A stretch of DNA of 41,915 nt. It comes from Kitasatospora sp. SolWspMP-SS2h. GTDB taxonomy: Bacteria > Actinomycetota > Actinomycetes > Streptomycetales > Streptomycetaceae. Each line of letters begins with the position of its first letter. The stretch's first letter is position 1. The position numbers and the translations under genes were made by a program. Shown here piece by piece: positions 30,255-38,491 of this stretch. The notes beneath the pieces were generated by a model that searched no databases, had not been told where the DNA came from, and saw only the letters and a list, made by a program, of their open reading frames with translations. The stretch lies in assembly GCF_003259315.1 (NCBI RefSeq), contig NZ_QLLT01000007.1, positions 1-41,915 on the forward strand, read 5' to 3'.

Positions 30255-31298
30255 TCAGAGCAGGTCGAGCCGCTGCCCGACGCCGAGTTCGAGGGCCGTG
30301 CGCCGGACGGCGTCGATCATGCCGACGTCCAGGATGGACATCCCGAACGGGTTGCTGACCACGTAGCCGGGGCCGGGCCGGACGGCCGGGACCCGCCCGA
30401 GCAGCACCTGGCCCAGGGTGCCGTCGATCGGCCGCCCCGGGCCGGTGCCGGGCGCGGACGCGGTGCCCGGCCGGGTCACCCTCCCCTCCTGGAGCAGCCG
30501 GCCGAGGATCCGGCGCGGGTTCTCCTCGATCAGGTCGAGGTCGTCCCCGTACACGGCCTCGGCGCCGAGGAAGACCTCCTCCGTCAGGTCGCCCAGCGAG
30601 ACGTGCGCCAGGAAGCTGCCCGGCCGGATCCAGGAGGCCGGCAGGTACGGGTCGTCGCTGGTGGTCAGGGTGACGGTGACCGGGGAGGCGGCGACCGCCT
30701 CGGCCGCCGTGGCGGCCACCGTGACGGCCAGCCCCGGGTGCCGCTCGGCGGCCCAGGCGACCAGCTGCGCCGAGCGTTCGGCGGACAGGTCGAACACCGT
30801 CACCCGGCGGGCCTCGGGGAAGGTGCGGACCAGCAGGTCCAGGTGGGCCCGGGCCAGCGCGCCGGTGCCGAGCAGGGTGAGGCCGTCCCACCGCTCGGGG
30901 CCGAGTTCGCGCAGGCTGACCATGGTGTACGCGGCCGTCCGGATCGCGCTCAGGTAGCCGGCCTCGGCGATCAGCCCGGGCCGGGCGGTCTCCGGGTCGA
31001 AGGCGAAGCTCAGGCCGCCGGCCCGCTCGATGCCCCGGGACGGGTTGTCGACGGCCGCGTTGATCAGCTTCATGCCGTAGACCGAGCCCTCCTCGCGGTG
31101 CAGGGCGCCCAGCATCGCGATGGCCCGGCTGTAGGCGCCGTTGCTGTTGTGCCACGGCAGGTAGCCCTCGGTGGGGATCTCGGTCCGCCCGGCGGCCTGG
31201 TCGCGCAGGACCTCCGCCACCACCTCGACCGGGTCGAGCTTCTCCAGGCAGGCGAGCACGGCCGGTCGGTTGAGGAAGAGCAGGCTCTCTTGGGACAT
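30255..31298 (-). CDS. sbnB: SbnB-like N-(2-amino-2-carboxyethyl)-L-glutamate dehydrogenase (ornithine cyclodeaminase fold)
   Basis: This 347-residue protein belongs to the ornithine cyclodeaminase/mu-crystallin family. A substrate domain (EIPTEGYLPWHNSNGAYSRAIAMLGALH) is followed by a Rossmann NAD domain (LTLLGTGALARAHLDLLVRTFP) and the C-terminal VSNPFGMSILDVGMI. SbnB oxidatively cleaves N-(2-amino-2-carboxyethyl)-glutamate to L-2,3-diaminopropionate and 2-oxoglutarate. The N-terminal substrate block and the SbnA-like gene at 39403 in the same cluster favour this role over cyclodeaminase activity. It is transcribed leftward from the region shared with the KAS III operon; no heptad operator faces it. 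Confidence 0.85.
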   Translation of the reverse strand: MSQESLLFLNRPAVLACLEKLDPVEVVAEVLRDQAAGRTEIPTEGYLPWHNSNGAYSRAIAMLGALHREEGSVYGMKLINAAVDNPSRGIERAGGLSFAFDPETARPGLIAEAGYLSAIRTAAYTMVSLRELGPERWDGLTLLGTGALARAHLDLLVRTFPEARRVTVFDLSAERSAQLVAWAAERHPGLAVTVAATAAEAVAASPVTVTLTTSDDPYLPASWIRPGSFLAHVSLGDLTEEVFLGAEAVYGDDLDLIEENPRRILGRLLQEGRVTRPGTASAPGTGPGRPIDGTLGQVLLGRVPAVRPGPGYVVSNPFGMSILDVGMIDAVRRTALELGVGQRLDLL

Positions 31299-31350
31299 GG
31301 CGTTCCTCGGTTCGAAGGGGGGGTGGGGTGCTCCGTGGCGGCGTCCGGTC

Positions 31351-31386
31351 GGTGGCCGGGCCGGTGGCCGGGTCGGTGGCCGGGTC
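31351..31386. repeat. 12-bp tandem repeat
   Basis: Three copies of ggtggccggg(c/t)c lie end to end (31351, 31363 and 31375), in the leader region of the SbnB-like gene about 50 bp upstream of its start. They do not encode anything recognisable. Confidence 0.75.
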
Positions 31387-31550
31387 GGGGGCGCGCGTGC
31401 GCCGGCGAGCGGCTCCGGCCCGCCTCGTCCGATGAGCCATCGCAGCTTAGCTGATCATCTTCCTTGGCAGGCAAGCGAGTTGATGATGCGTTAGCTCGCC
31501 CCGGCGGCCCGGTGGGCGGCCGGCCCCGTGGTCATCCTCGATCGTCGCGT

Positions 31551-31594
31551 GGTCAGTATTCGGTCAGTCGTTTGTCAATTCGGTCCACTAGCTT
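31551..31594 (+). promoter_or_regulatory. Candidate SARP operator and promoter, KAS III operon
   Basis: Three heptads lie at exact 11-bp spacing: GGTCAGT (31551-31557), GGTCAGT (31562-31568) and TGTCAAT (31573-31579). Nine bases then separate them from the -10 box TAGCTT (31589-31594). A weaker GGTCATC lies at 31530-31536, about two turns upstream. This is the clearest of the three sets. Confidence 0.8.
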
Positions 31595-31753
31595 GATCCC
31601 CGTCCCCCTGGGCGCACCGCCCCGGGGACCAGCCGTGCAGGGGCACGGCACCCGGCCGGTGCCGGTCCAGGCGACCGCCCGGCACCCACGACGGTGTCCG
31701 CCCCGGATCACCACGCCGGACCGTCGACTGCGGCTGAGAGGAGCCGGCTAGCC

Positions 31754-32683
31754 GTGACCTCACTGATCGAGGTATCCACCCACTGGCCCACCCAGGTGTC
31801 CATCGCGGACCGCCAGCGGGCGCTGGGCCTGACAGACACCGAACTGCGGCGCTACGGACGGGGGTTCGGCCTGTCCGAGGTCTGCTGGGACGAGACCGAG
31901 AGCGAGACCGAGAGCCTGCTGGCCGCCGTCGGCAAGCTGACCGCGCTGCGCGGCCGGGAGGACAAGGTCCGCTACGTGCTCCGGCCGCGGACCCAGCGCT
32001 TCCTCTCGCCGTACCCGCTCAGCCCGCTGCACGAGGTGCGCCGGGAGGCCGGACTGCGGCACGCGAAGACCTTCGCCCTGACCGAACAGGCCTGCGCCTC
32101 CGGCCTGGTGGCCGTCGACGTGGCCGGCATGCTGCTGGCGGAGGACCCCGACCCGGAGGCGCTGGCCCTGGTGCTGGTCGGCGAGAAGGCGTACACCCAG
32201 GTGGCCCAGGTGCTGGCCGGCATGGGCATCACCGGCGAGGGCACGGCGGCCGTGCTGGTCTCCGCCGCGGCCACCCGCGACCGGGTGCTCGGCTTCGCCA
32301 CCCGCACCGTCTCGGTCGGCGACCCCAACCTGGTGATGACCGACGAGGGCTTCGCCGCCTTCCGCGACATCTACCCCGACATGCTGATGGGCGTCATCGA
32401 CGAGGCGCTGGCCGACGCCGGCCTGACCACCGCCGACCTCGCCCTGGTACTGCCGCACAACGTCAACCGGATCGCCTGGGTGCGCTTCAGCGACCGCCTC
32501 GGCGTCGGGGTGGACCGGATCTTCCTGGACAACATCCCGCGGACCGGCCACTGCTTCGGCGCGGACCCCTTCATCAACTACGCCAGCGCCCAGGCCCTCG
32601 GCCGGCTCCGGCCCGGCGACCGCTACCTGATGGTCTCGGTCGGGGTCGGCGCGAGCTTCGCCGCGATGGTCGTGGAGCACTGA
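31754..32683 (+). CDS. 3-oxoacyl-ACP synthase III-like enzyme (KAS III fold, Cys-His-His)
   Basis: This 309-residue thiolase-fold protein has nucleophile C114 in TEQACASGLVAV and H235 in LPHNVNRIAW. H266 in RTGHCFGADPFINYASA sits where FabH enzymes have asparagine. KAS III enzymes catalyse decarboxylative Claisen condensation on an acyl primer; several secondary-metabolism members instead transfer acyl groups to O or N. The His-for-Asn change supports a non-FabH activity, but the reaction is not predictable. The GTG at 31754 follows gagaggag. It is the first gene of a seven-gene, tightly spaced operon under the heptad operator. Confidence 0.85.
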   Translation: MTSLIEVSTHWPTQVSIADRQRALGLTDTELRRYGRGFGLSEVCWDETESETESLLAAVGKLTALRGREDKVRYVLRPRTQRFLSPYPLSPLHEVRREAGLRHAKTFALTEQACASGLVAVDVAGMLLAEDPDPEALALVLVGEKAYTQVAQVLAGMGITGEGTAAVLVSAAATRDRVLGFATRTVSVGDPNLVMTDEGFAAFRDIYPDMLMGVIDEALADAGLTTADLALVLPHNVNRIAWVRFSDRLGVGVDRIFLDNIPRTGHCFGADPFINYASAQALGRLRPGDRYLMVSVGVGASFAAMVVEH

Positions 32684-32709
32684 ACGTGAACGCGACGGGA
32701 GAACAGGGC

Positions 32710-34140
32710 ATGACCGAACCGGGATTCAACCAGCGGCTGAAGGTCGCGGTGGCCGAGGACGGCCGCGCCGCCCTGGTGTTCCTGGGCAACTTCGAGGTCG
32801 AGGAGCAGTGGGCGCGCGGCGAGATCGGACTGCCCCGGCTCACCTCGGCCGGCAACACCGCGGTGGTCAACCGGATGGACGAGTTCGCGCTGCTGCTCGG
32901 CGGCGCCGACGACCACGTGGTGCTGAAGACCGCCCCCGACCGGGAGTACCTCCACTACCTGCGCGAACTGGGCCTGCGCCTGCCCACCGTCCACGTGGTG
33001 GCCGACCAGCTGCCGGGCAACACCGTCACCCAGGACGCGCTGGCCGACCCCGGGCTGCTCGCCGTGCTGGCCCGGCTCGGCGAACAGGGCGCGCGGCTGC
33101 TCCCGCACGGGGTCTCCGCCCTGGAGGAGGACCTGGCCGCCAAGGCGGGCATCGGGATCGCCGGGCCGCCCGCCGCCCTGTGCAAGGCCGTCAACAGCAA
33201 GGTCCACAGCCGGCGGATCGCCGACGAGCTGGGCCTGCGCCAGCCGCGCGGCTGGGCCTGCGGGACGACGGCCGAGCTGGACGAGGCGGTCGCCGCCGCG
33301 GCGGCGCTGCTGGACGAGGGCGCCGTGCTGCTGTTCAAGGAGGCGCTCGGGGTCTCCGGCAAGGGCATCGCGGTGATCGAGAGCGCCCGGCGGCTGGAGC
33401 GCACCCGGCGGATGGTGGCCGACGCCGCCCGGGCCGCCGGCACCGACCGGATCGCCTTCGTGATCGAGGAGCGGGTGGCCAAGGCCGCCGACCTCAACTA
33501 CCAGTTCACCATCGGCCGCGACGGCTCGGTCCACCTGGACTTCGTCAAGGAGGCCATCACCGCCAACGGCGTCCACCTGGGCCACCGCTTCCCGCCGGAC
33601 CTCCGCCCCGAACAGCTCGCCGAACTCGGCCGCGCCGCCGAACTGCTCGGCTCCCGGCTCGCCGCCGACGGCTTCCACGGCGTGGTCGGCGTGGACGCGA
33701 TGACCGACCCGGACGGCGGCCTCTACCCGGTCATCGAGATCAACGCGCGCAACAACATGTCCACCTACCAGGTCCGGCTCCAGGAGCAGCTGCTCGGCCC
33801 GGGCCGCACCGCGCTGGCCCGGCACTACCCGCTGACGCTCACCGAGCCGCTGCCGTTCGGCGCGGTCCGCGACCTGCTGGACGGGCTGCTGCTCCGGGAA
33901 CCCGGCGGGACCGGCCTGGTGGTCAACAACTTCGCCACGGTCAACGCCGGCGCCGCCGCGGGCACGCCGTTCAACGGCCGGCTCTACGGCCTCCTGATGG
34001 GCGGCTCCGCGCCGGAGCTCGCCGCGCTGGACGCCGCCGTCACCGAGCGGCTCGGCCGCGCCGCGGCCGCCGCCCCCACCCCCGCCCGGCCCCAGGGCCC
34101 GCCCCCGGCCGCAGTCGAAAGGGACCAGCATGAGCGCTGA
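32710..34140 (+). CDS. ATP-grasp ligase, BtrJ-like amino acid:carrier protein ligase
   Basis: This 476-residue protein has an ATP-grasp domain in its middle: KAVNSKVHSRRIADELGLRQP, the lysine segment VLLFKEALGVSGKGIAVIES, and the Mg-binding VIEINARNNMSTYQ. The N-terminal region (NRMDEFALLLGGADDHVVLK) matches the pre-ATP-grasp part of BtrJ-type ligases. In butirosin biosynthesis BtrJ attaches glutamate, through its gamma-carboxylate, to the ACP BtrI. The adjacent BtrK-like decarboxylase and ACP support the same chemistry here; glutamate or aspartate as substrate is inference. The ATG at 32710 follows gggag; GTG at 32686 is an alternative. The end overlaps the next gene by 11 bp. Confidence 0.82.
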   Translation: MTEPGFNQRLKVAVAEDGRAALVFLGNFEVEEQWARGEIGLPRLTSAGNTAVVNRMDEFALLLGGADDHVVLKTAPDREYLHYLRELGLRLPTVHVVADQLPGNTVTQDALADPGLLAVLARLGEQGARLLPHGVSALEEDLAAKAGIGIAGPPAALCKAVNSKVHSRRIADELGLRQPRGWACGTTAELDEAVAAAAALLDEGAVLLFKEALGVSGKGIAVIESARRLERTRRMVADAARAAGTDRIAFVIEERVAKAADLNYQFTIGRDGSVHLDFVKEAITANGVHLGHRFPPDLRPEQLAELGRAAELLGSRLAADGFHGVVGVDAMTDPDGGLYPVIEINARNNMSTYQVRLQEQLLGPGRTALARHYPLTLTEPLPFGAVRDLLDGLLLREPGGTGLVVNNFATVNAGAAAGTPFNGRLYGLLMGGSAPELAALDAAVTERLGRAAAAAPTPARPQGPPPAAVERDQHER

Positions 34141-35398
34141 ATTCCAGGTCCAGGGCCTGGACGCCACCGCCCTCGCCGAGGAGTTCGGCACCCCGCTGTA
34201 CGTGTACGACGGCGAGGCGCTGCGGCGCCGGATCACCGACCTGCGCGCGCTGCTGCACCCGCGGTTGGAGGTGTTCTTCTCGATGAAGTCCAACCCCAAC
34301 ATCGCGGTCTGCGCGCTGCTGCACCGCCACGGCGCCCGGGCCGAGGTCTCCTCGCTCGCCGAACTGCTCACCGCCCGCCGGGCCGGCGTCGCGCCGCGGG
34401 ACATCGTCTTCCTCGGGCCCGGCAAGAGCCGCGCCGAACTGACCGAGTGCCTGACCCAGGGCGTCTACGCGGTCATCTGCGAGTCGCTGCCCGAACTGGA
34501 GCTGATCGAGGAACTGGCCGCCGGGCTCGGCCTGGTCGCCCCGGTGGCCCTGCGGGTCAACCCGAGCTTCGCGGTCAAGGGCTCCGGCCTGACCATGGGC
34601 GGCAAGCCGCGCCAGTTCGGCATCGACGAGGCCCGGCTGCTGGAGGGCGCCCCGCTCGGCAAGCAGTACGAGCACGTGCGGCTGATGGGCGTCCAGGTCT
34701 ACATGGGCACCCGGATCCTGAACGAGGACGCGGTGGTGCAGAACACCGTCCGCATCCTGGAACTGGCCCGGCGGATCGCCGCCCACCACGAGTTCCCGCT
34801 CGACATGGTCGACATCGGCGGCGGCCTCGGCGTCTCCTACTTCGAGGGCGAGCGGGACCTGGACCTGGCCCTGCTGGCCCGCGAGGTCAACCCGGTGCTG
34901 GCGGAGTTCGCCGAGGCGCACCCCCGGACCCGGATGATCATGGAGCTCGGGCGCTACCTGACCGCGGAGAGCGGCACGTACGTGGTCCGGGTCCGCTACA
35001 CGAAGACCTCGATGGGCGAGAACTTCGCGGTCGCGGACGGCGGCACCAACCACCACATGGCGGCCGTCGGCATCGGCTCCTTCGTCAAGCGCAACTTCCC
35101 GATCCGGCTGCTCAACCGCTACGACGAGCCGGCCGACGAGGTCTGGAACGTCACCGGCCCGCTCTGCACCCCCAACGACACCCTGGGCAAGAAGGTCCGC
35201 CTGCCGCACCTGCGGGCCGGCGACCTGCTCGGGGTGGAGCGCTCCGGGGCCTACGGGCCCAGCGCCTCGCCGGTGCTCTTCCTCAGCCACGGCCACCCCG
35301 CCGAGGTGCTCGTCCAGGACGGCCGGGCCCACCTGGTGCGCGAGGCCGACAGCACCGAGGACCTGCTGCGCAAGCAGCGCCTGGTCGAGCAGGACTGA
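34130..35398 (+). CDS. PLP-dependent type III decarboxylase, BtrK-like aminoacyl-ACP decarboxylase
   Basis: This 422-residue fold-III (alanine racemase/DAP decarboxylase) enzyme has the PLP lysine K53 in VFFSMKSNPN. It also has GGGLGVSYF, the active-site cysteine C346 in GPLCTPNDTLGKKV, and SGAYGPSASPVLF. PRQFGIDE together with GPLCTPxDxLGK resembles BtrK, which decarboxylates gamma-glutamyl-BtrI to 4-aminobutyryl-BtrI, more than lysine-pathway LysA. Context agrees: an ATP-grasp ligase overlaps upstream and a free ACP follows by 75 bp. Expected role: alpha-decarboxylation of an ACP-bound amino acid to an omega-amino acyl thioester. Confidence 0.85.
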   Translation: MSAEFQVQGLDATALAEEFGTPLYVYDGEALRRRITDLRALLHPRLEVFFSMKSNPNIAVCALLHRHGARAEVSSLAELLTARRAGVAPRDIVFLGPGKSRAELTECLTQGVYAVICESLPELELIEELAAGLGLVAPVALRVNPSFAVKGSGLTMGGKPRQFGIDEARLLEGAPLGKQYEHVRLMGVQVYMGTRILNEDAVVQNTVRILELARRIAAHHEFPLDMVDIGGGLGVSYFEGERDLDLALLAREVNPVLAEFAEAHPRTRMIMELGRYLTAESGTYVVRVRYTKTSMGENFAVADGGTNHHMAAVGIGSFVKRNFPIRLLNRYDEPADEVWNVTGPLCTPNDTLGKKVRLPHLRAGDLLGVERSGAYGPSASPVLFLSHGHPAEVLVQDGRAHLVREADSTEDLLRKQRLVEQD

Positions 35399-35473
35399 CC
35401 CGCGACCCGGCGGCCCGCCACCGCGACGCCACCACGCCACCACGCCTCCACGCCACGAAAGGGCGCGATCCAC

Positions 35474-35746
35474 ATGACCGACACCATCGAGACCACCGAC
35501 CGCACCAGAGTGGTCGCCGCCATCACCGAGGCGCTCGGCGCCGTGCTCCAGCGCGACCTGGGCGACCTGGCACCCGACACCAAGCTCTTCGACACCCTGG
35601 GCCTGGACTCCACCGGCGTGCTCGACCTGCTGCTGCGCCTGGAGGAGCTGCTGGACGGCGAGTTCGACACCGACGAGCTGGAGATGAGCCACTTCGCCAC
35701 CGTCCGGTCGCTGGCCGACTTCATCACCGCCGAGCTGGACGCCTGA
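35474..35746 (+). CDS. Free-standing acyl carrier protein (BtrI-like)
   Basis: This 90-residue acidic carrier protein has the phosphopantetheine attachment serine S46 in LGLDSTGVLDLLLRLEE. It would be activated by the PPTase at 28097 and loaded by the ATP-grasp ligase. The ATG at 35474 follows a purine-rich site (gaaagggcgcg). The 75 bp before it contains short ccacgcc-type repeats. The next gene begins 2 bp after the stop. Confidence 0.93.
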   Translation: MTDTIETTDRTRVVAAITEALGAVLQRDLGDLAPDTKLFDTLGLDSTGVLDLLLRLEELLDGEFDTDELEMSHFATVRSLADFITAELDA

Positions 35747-35748
35747 GG

Positions 35749-36633
35749 ATGTCCGTCTCAGCACCGGAGCGGGCCGGTGCCGCCGCGCGCGGCCCGGCCC
35801 GGCACCCGGGCCTCGCGGTGACCGCGGCGGCGCACGGGTTCTTCCCGACCGGCACCGCCCGGCTCGACAGCCCCGTCGACCGGACGTACCTCCTCGACCA
35901 GACCGGCCACGCCGGCCTCGCCCTGGACCGGGCGGTGCTCGAAGGCGCCACCGGCAACCGGTTCCAGGACATGGGCGCCGACCTGCTCGACCGGCTCGGC
36001 CCCCAGCCCGCGACCGACCTGATGGTCCTGGCCTACGCCACCCCGGACCTGCTCCCCACCACCCTGACCGCGCCCACCCTCGCCGAGCGGCTCCCCGGCC
36101 GCCCGCTGCTGCTCGCGGTCACCGACCAGGGCCGCTCCGCGCCGTTCAGCGCCCTCGCGCTGGCCCAGAGCTACGCCCACCGGCACGGCTTCCGGCGGGC
36201 CCTGGTGCTGGCCTTCGACCAGACGCTGCTGCCCTACCGGCTCCCGGCCGACGGACCGCTGCACCTGGCCGGCGACAGCGCGGCCGCCCTGGTCCTGGAG
36301 GCCGTCGACGCCGGCCGGCCGGACGGCTACCGGGTGCGCCAGGCCGGCGGACTGGACCCGCGGCAGGCCGGCCGGGCGCTGCGCGAACTGGCCGCCGAAC
36401 TGGACCCGCGGGGCACCGCGGCGCTGCTGGCCGGACCCGGCCTCGACGCCGGCCCCGGAACCGACCCCGGCCGACCCGTCGCCCGGCGGGCGCCGGCCGG
36501 CTACCCGTGCACCGCCCCGCTGAGCCTGCTCGCCGAGGGGCTGCCCACCGGGGCGCCCGTCCTGCTGGCCGAGTACGACCCCGCCCTGGGCGACCTGTCG
36601 GTGTGCCGCGTCGACCCCGCCCCGGCACCGTGA
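35749..36633 (+). CDS. Ketosynthase-like protein lacking the catalytic cysteine
   Basis: This 294-residue protein has a thiolase-like pattern: an N-terminal AHGFFPTG...SPVDRTYLLDQTGHAGLALDRAVL and a middle segment LLLAVTDQGRSAPFSALALAQSYAHRHGFRRALVLAFDQ. The usual nucleophile position after QG is arginine rather than cysteine, so it is probably non-condensing, like chain-length-factor-type or structural subunits. GDSAAALVLE also fits the fold. It starts 2 bp after the ACP stop and overlaps the next gene by 4 bp (GTGA). It may form a heterodimer with the KAS III-like protein at 31754; that is inference. Confidence 0.7.
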   Translation: MSVSAPERAGAAARGPARHPGLAVTAAAHGFFPTGTARLDSPVDRTYLLDQTGHAGLALDRAVLEGATGNRFQDMGADLLDRLGPQPATDLMVLAYATPDLLPTTLTAPTLAERLPGRPLLLAVTDQGRSAPFSALALAQSYAHRHGFRRALVLAFDQTLLPYRLPADGPLHLAGDSAAALVLEAVDAGRPDGYRVRQAGGLDPRQAGRALRELAAELDPRGTAALLAGPGLDAGPGTDPGRPVARRAPAGYPCTAPLSLLAEGLPTGAPVLLAEYDPALGDLSVCRVDPAPAP

Positions 36634-37307
36634 CCGCCACGGCGCACGCCCCGGCGGCGCAGGCCCCGGCTCCGGCTCCGGCGCAGGCACCGGAGCTCCA
36701 GCGGGTCGCGCGGACCGAGGGGCTGCTCCCCGCGCTGCGCCTGCTGCTGGAGGCGCACGGCGGCACCCCGCCGTTCGGGCCGACCGGCCACACGCTGCTG
36801 CCCGAGCCGGACACCGGCCCGGACGCCGGCCCGGACACCGGCCCGGACACCCGCCCGGACCCGGTGCGCCGCTACCCGCTCCCCGGCGGCGCGGTCGTCC
36901 TGGTCCACGACCCGCGGGCGGCCCGCGCCGGGGCGGCGGCCGTCGACCGGACGGCGCTGCTGCGGCTGCGGCTCGGCCTGGTCCAGGGCCTGCGCGACGC
37001 CTGCCTGGCGCACCTGGCCGGCCGGGCCAGCGGCGGGAGCACCGTCCTGATGCAGCAGCTGGTCAAGGGCCAGCTGGCCGAGGCGCTCGGGCACCAGCTG
37101 GAGCTCGCCGCGCTGCTGGACGCCACCGCGCCGCCGGACCTGACCGGCCCCGCGCTGCGGGACCTGCACCGCCAGCTCACCGACACCGGCCGGGCCCTGC
37201 TGCGGCTGCTGGGCGCCCACGGCTACCTGGCCGACGGGCCCGGCGCCACCGCGCACGTCTCGGAGCTGCTGGCCGACGTCCACCTGCCCGCGGAGGAGGA
37301 CCGGTGA
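36630..37307 (+). CDS. Short acyl-CoA dehydrogenase C-terminal-like protein
   Basis: This 225-residue protein has an Ala/Pro-rich N-terminus and an acidic repeat of the type GPDTGPDAGPDTGPDT (about residues 59-74). Its C-terminal half resembles the helical C-terminal domain of acyl-CoA dehydrogenases (RTALLRLRLGLVQGLRDACLAHLAG... VLMQQLVKGQLAEALGHQLELAALLD... TGRALLRLLGAHGYLADGPG). The N-terminal and beta-barrel domains that hold FAD are absent, so alone it should be inactive. It overlaps both neighbours by 4 bp and is likely a partner of the full dehydrogenase encoded next. The assignment is moderately sure. Confidence 0.65.
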   Translation: MTATAHAPAAQAPAPAPAQAPELQRVARTEGLLPALRLLLEAHGGTPPFGPTGHTLLPEPDTGPDAGPDTGPDTRPDPVRRYPLPGGAVVLVHDPRAARAGAAAVDRTALLRLRLGLVQGLRDACLAHLAGRASGGSTVLMQQLVKGQLAEALGHQLELAALLDATAPPDLTGPALRDLHRQLTDTGRALLRLLGAHGYLADGPGATAHVSELLADVHLPAEEDR

Positions 37308-38455
37308 CCGCGCCGGACGGCCGCCTGGCCGCGCTGCGCGGCCAGGCCCGCGAGTGGGGCGCCGGGTTCGCGGCGGCCGCGCTCGACCTGGACCGCGACC
37401 CCGACCGGATCGCGGACCACCTCGACCTGCCCGGCGTCCGCTTCATGGGCACCTTCGGCGTCCCCGCCGAGTTCGGCCGGCCGCCGCTGCGGATCGGACC
37501 GCACCGGTTCGAGGGCACCACCGCGCTGGAACGCGCGGTCGTGCTGGAGGAACTGGCCCGCGGCGACATCGGCATGACGCTGGCCGCGCCCGGCCCCTCG
37601 ATGTCCGGCGTCCTGGTCGAACAGCTCGGCGACCGGGCCCAGCGGGAGTGGTTCTACGGGCGGGTGCTCGCGGAGCCCACCTGGACCTGCTTCGCCCTGA
37701 CCGAACCCGACCGGGGCTCCGACGCCTCGGCCCTGGACACCGCGCTGCGCCCGGCCGGGGACGGCGCGCTCGAACTGACCGGCGCCAAGCGGTACGTGGG
37801 CAACGCCTCGCGGGCCCGGATCGCCGCTGTCTTCGCCCGCACCCGGCCGGGCCCGCTCGGCGTCACGGCGGTCCTGGTGGACACCGGCGACCCGGGCTAC
37901 CGGGCCGAACCGCTCGGCTCGCTCGGCGTCCGCGGCGCCCGGATCTGCGCCGTCACGCTGGACCGGGTGCGGGTCGACCCGGAGCGGGTGCTGGGCCGGC
38001 ACCTGTCGCCGACCCGGCGCGGGATCTGGGCCTCCGTCCAGGTCTTCAACCGGCTGCGGCCCTCGGTGGCGGCCCTCGCGCTGGGCGTCGCCGGCGCGGC
38101 GCACGACCTGCTGCTGGAGCACCGGGCCGCGGCCCGGGGCGCCGCCCGGGAGCGGATCGAGCGGATCGGCCGGCGGATCGGGGCCACCCGCGCCCTCGTC
38201 CACCGGGCCGCGGCCGCCGTGGACGCCACCGGCGACGGGTACCTCGCCTCGGCGGCGAAGGCCCGGGCCTGCCGGCTGGCCGAGGAGGTGACGCTGGAGG
38301 CCGCCGAGCTGCTGGCGCCCGCCGCCCGGGCCACCCACCCGCTGCTGGACAAGCTGGTGCGCGACGCGCGCGGGGTGGAGTTCATGGAGGGCACCCGCAA
38401 CATCCAGCACCTGAACCTGTTCCAGGGCCTGCTGTCGGGCCGGGTGGACGGGTGA
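37304..38455 (+). CDS. Acyl-CoA dehydrogenase family flavoprotein
   Basis: This 383-residue protein has the full family layout: a helical N-terminus, a beta-domain with FALTEPDRGSDASALDT and GAKRYVGNASRA, then a C-terminal four-helix domain. VEFMEGTRNIQHLNLFQG ends in the EGT motif that carries the catalytic base in many acyl-CoA dehydrogenases. The family removes two hydrogens alpha,beta to a thioester. In this operon an aminoacyl thioester on the ACP is the likely substrate, though this is inference. The GTG at 37304 overlaps the upstream stop by 4 bp. Last gene of the KAS III operon, convergent with the regulator at 38492. Confidence 0.9.
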   Translation: MTAPDGRLAALRGQAREWGAGFAAAALDLDRDPDRIADHLDLPGVRFMGTFGVPAEFGRPPLRIGPHRFEGTTALERAVVLEELARGDIGMTLAAPGPSMSGVLVEQLGDRAQREWFYGRVLAEPTWTCFALTEPDRGSDASALDTALRPAGDGALELTGAKRYVGNASRARIAAVFARTRPGPLGVTAVLVDTGDPGYRAEPLGSLGVRGARICAVTLDRVRVDPERVLGRHLSPTRRGIWASVQVFNRLRPSVAALALGVAGAAHDLLLEHRAAARGAARERIERIGRRIGATRALVHRAAAAVDATGDGYLASAAKARACRLAEEVTLEAAELLAPAARATHPLLDKLVRDARGVEFMEGTRNIQHLNLFQGLLSGRVDG

Positions 38456-38491
38456 GCCGGCGGCGCGGGCGGCGGCGCGCACCCCGCCCGG

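Larger units (their letters stand above)
31299..31753. other. Divergent control region between the sbnB-like and KAS III genes
   Basis: This 455-bp region holds the 12-bp tandem repeat near the leftward gene. An AT-richer stretch at 31446-31497 contains two TTAGCT copies (31448, 31491) flanking TGATCATC and GATGATG, which may be the leftward promoter/operator. The triple-heptad activator site at 31551 faces right. The rightward leader between the predicted start near 31600 and the GTG at 31754 is about 150 nt. Confidence 0.5.
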
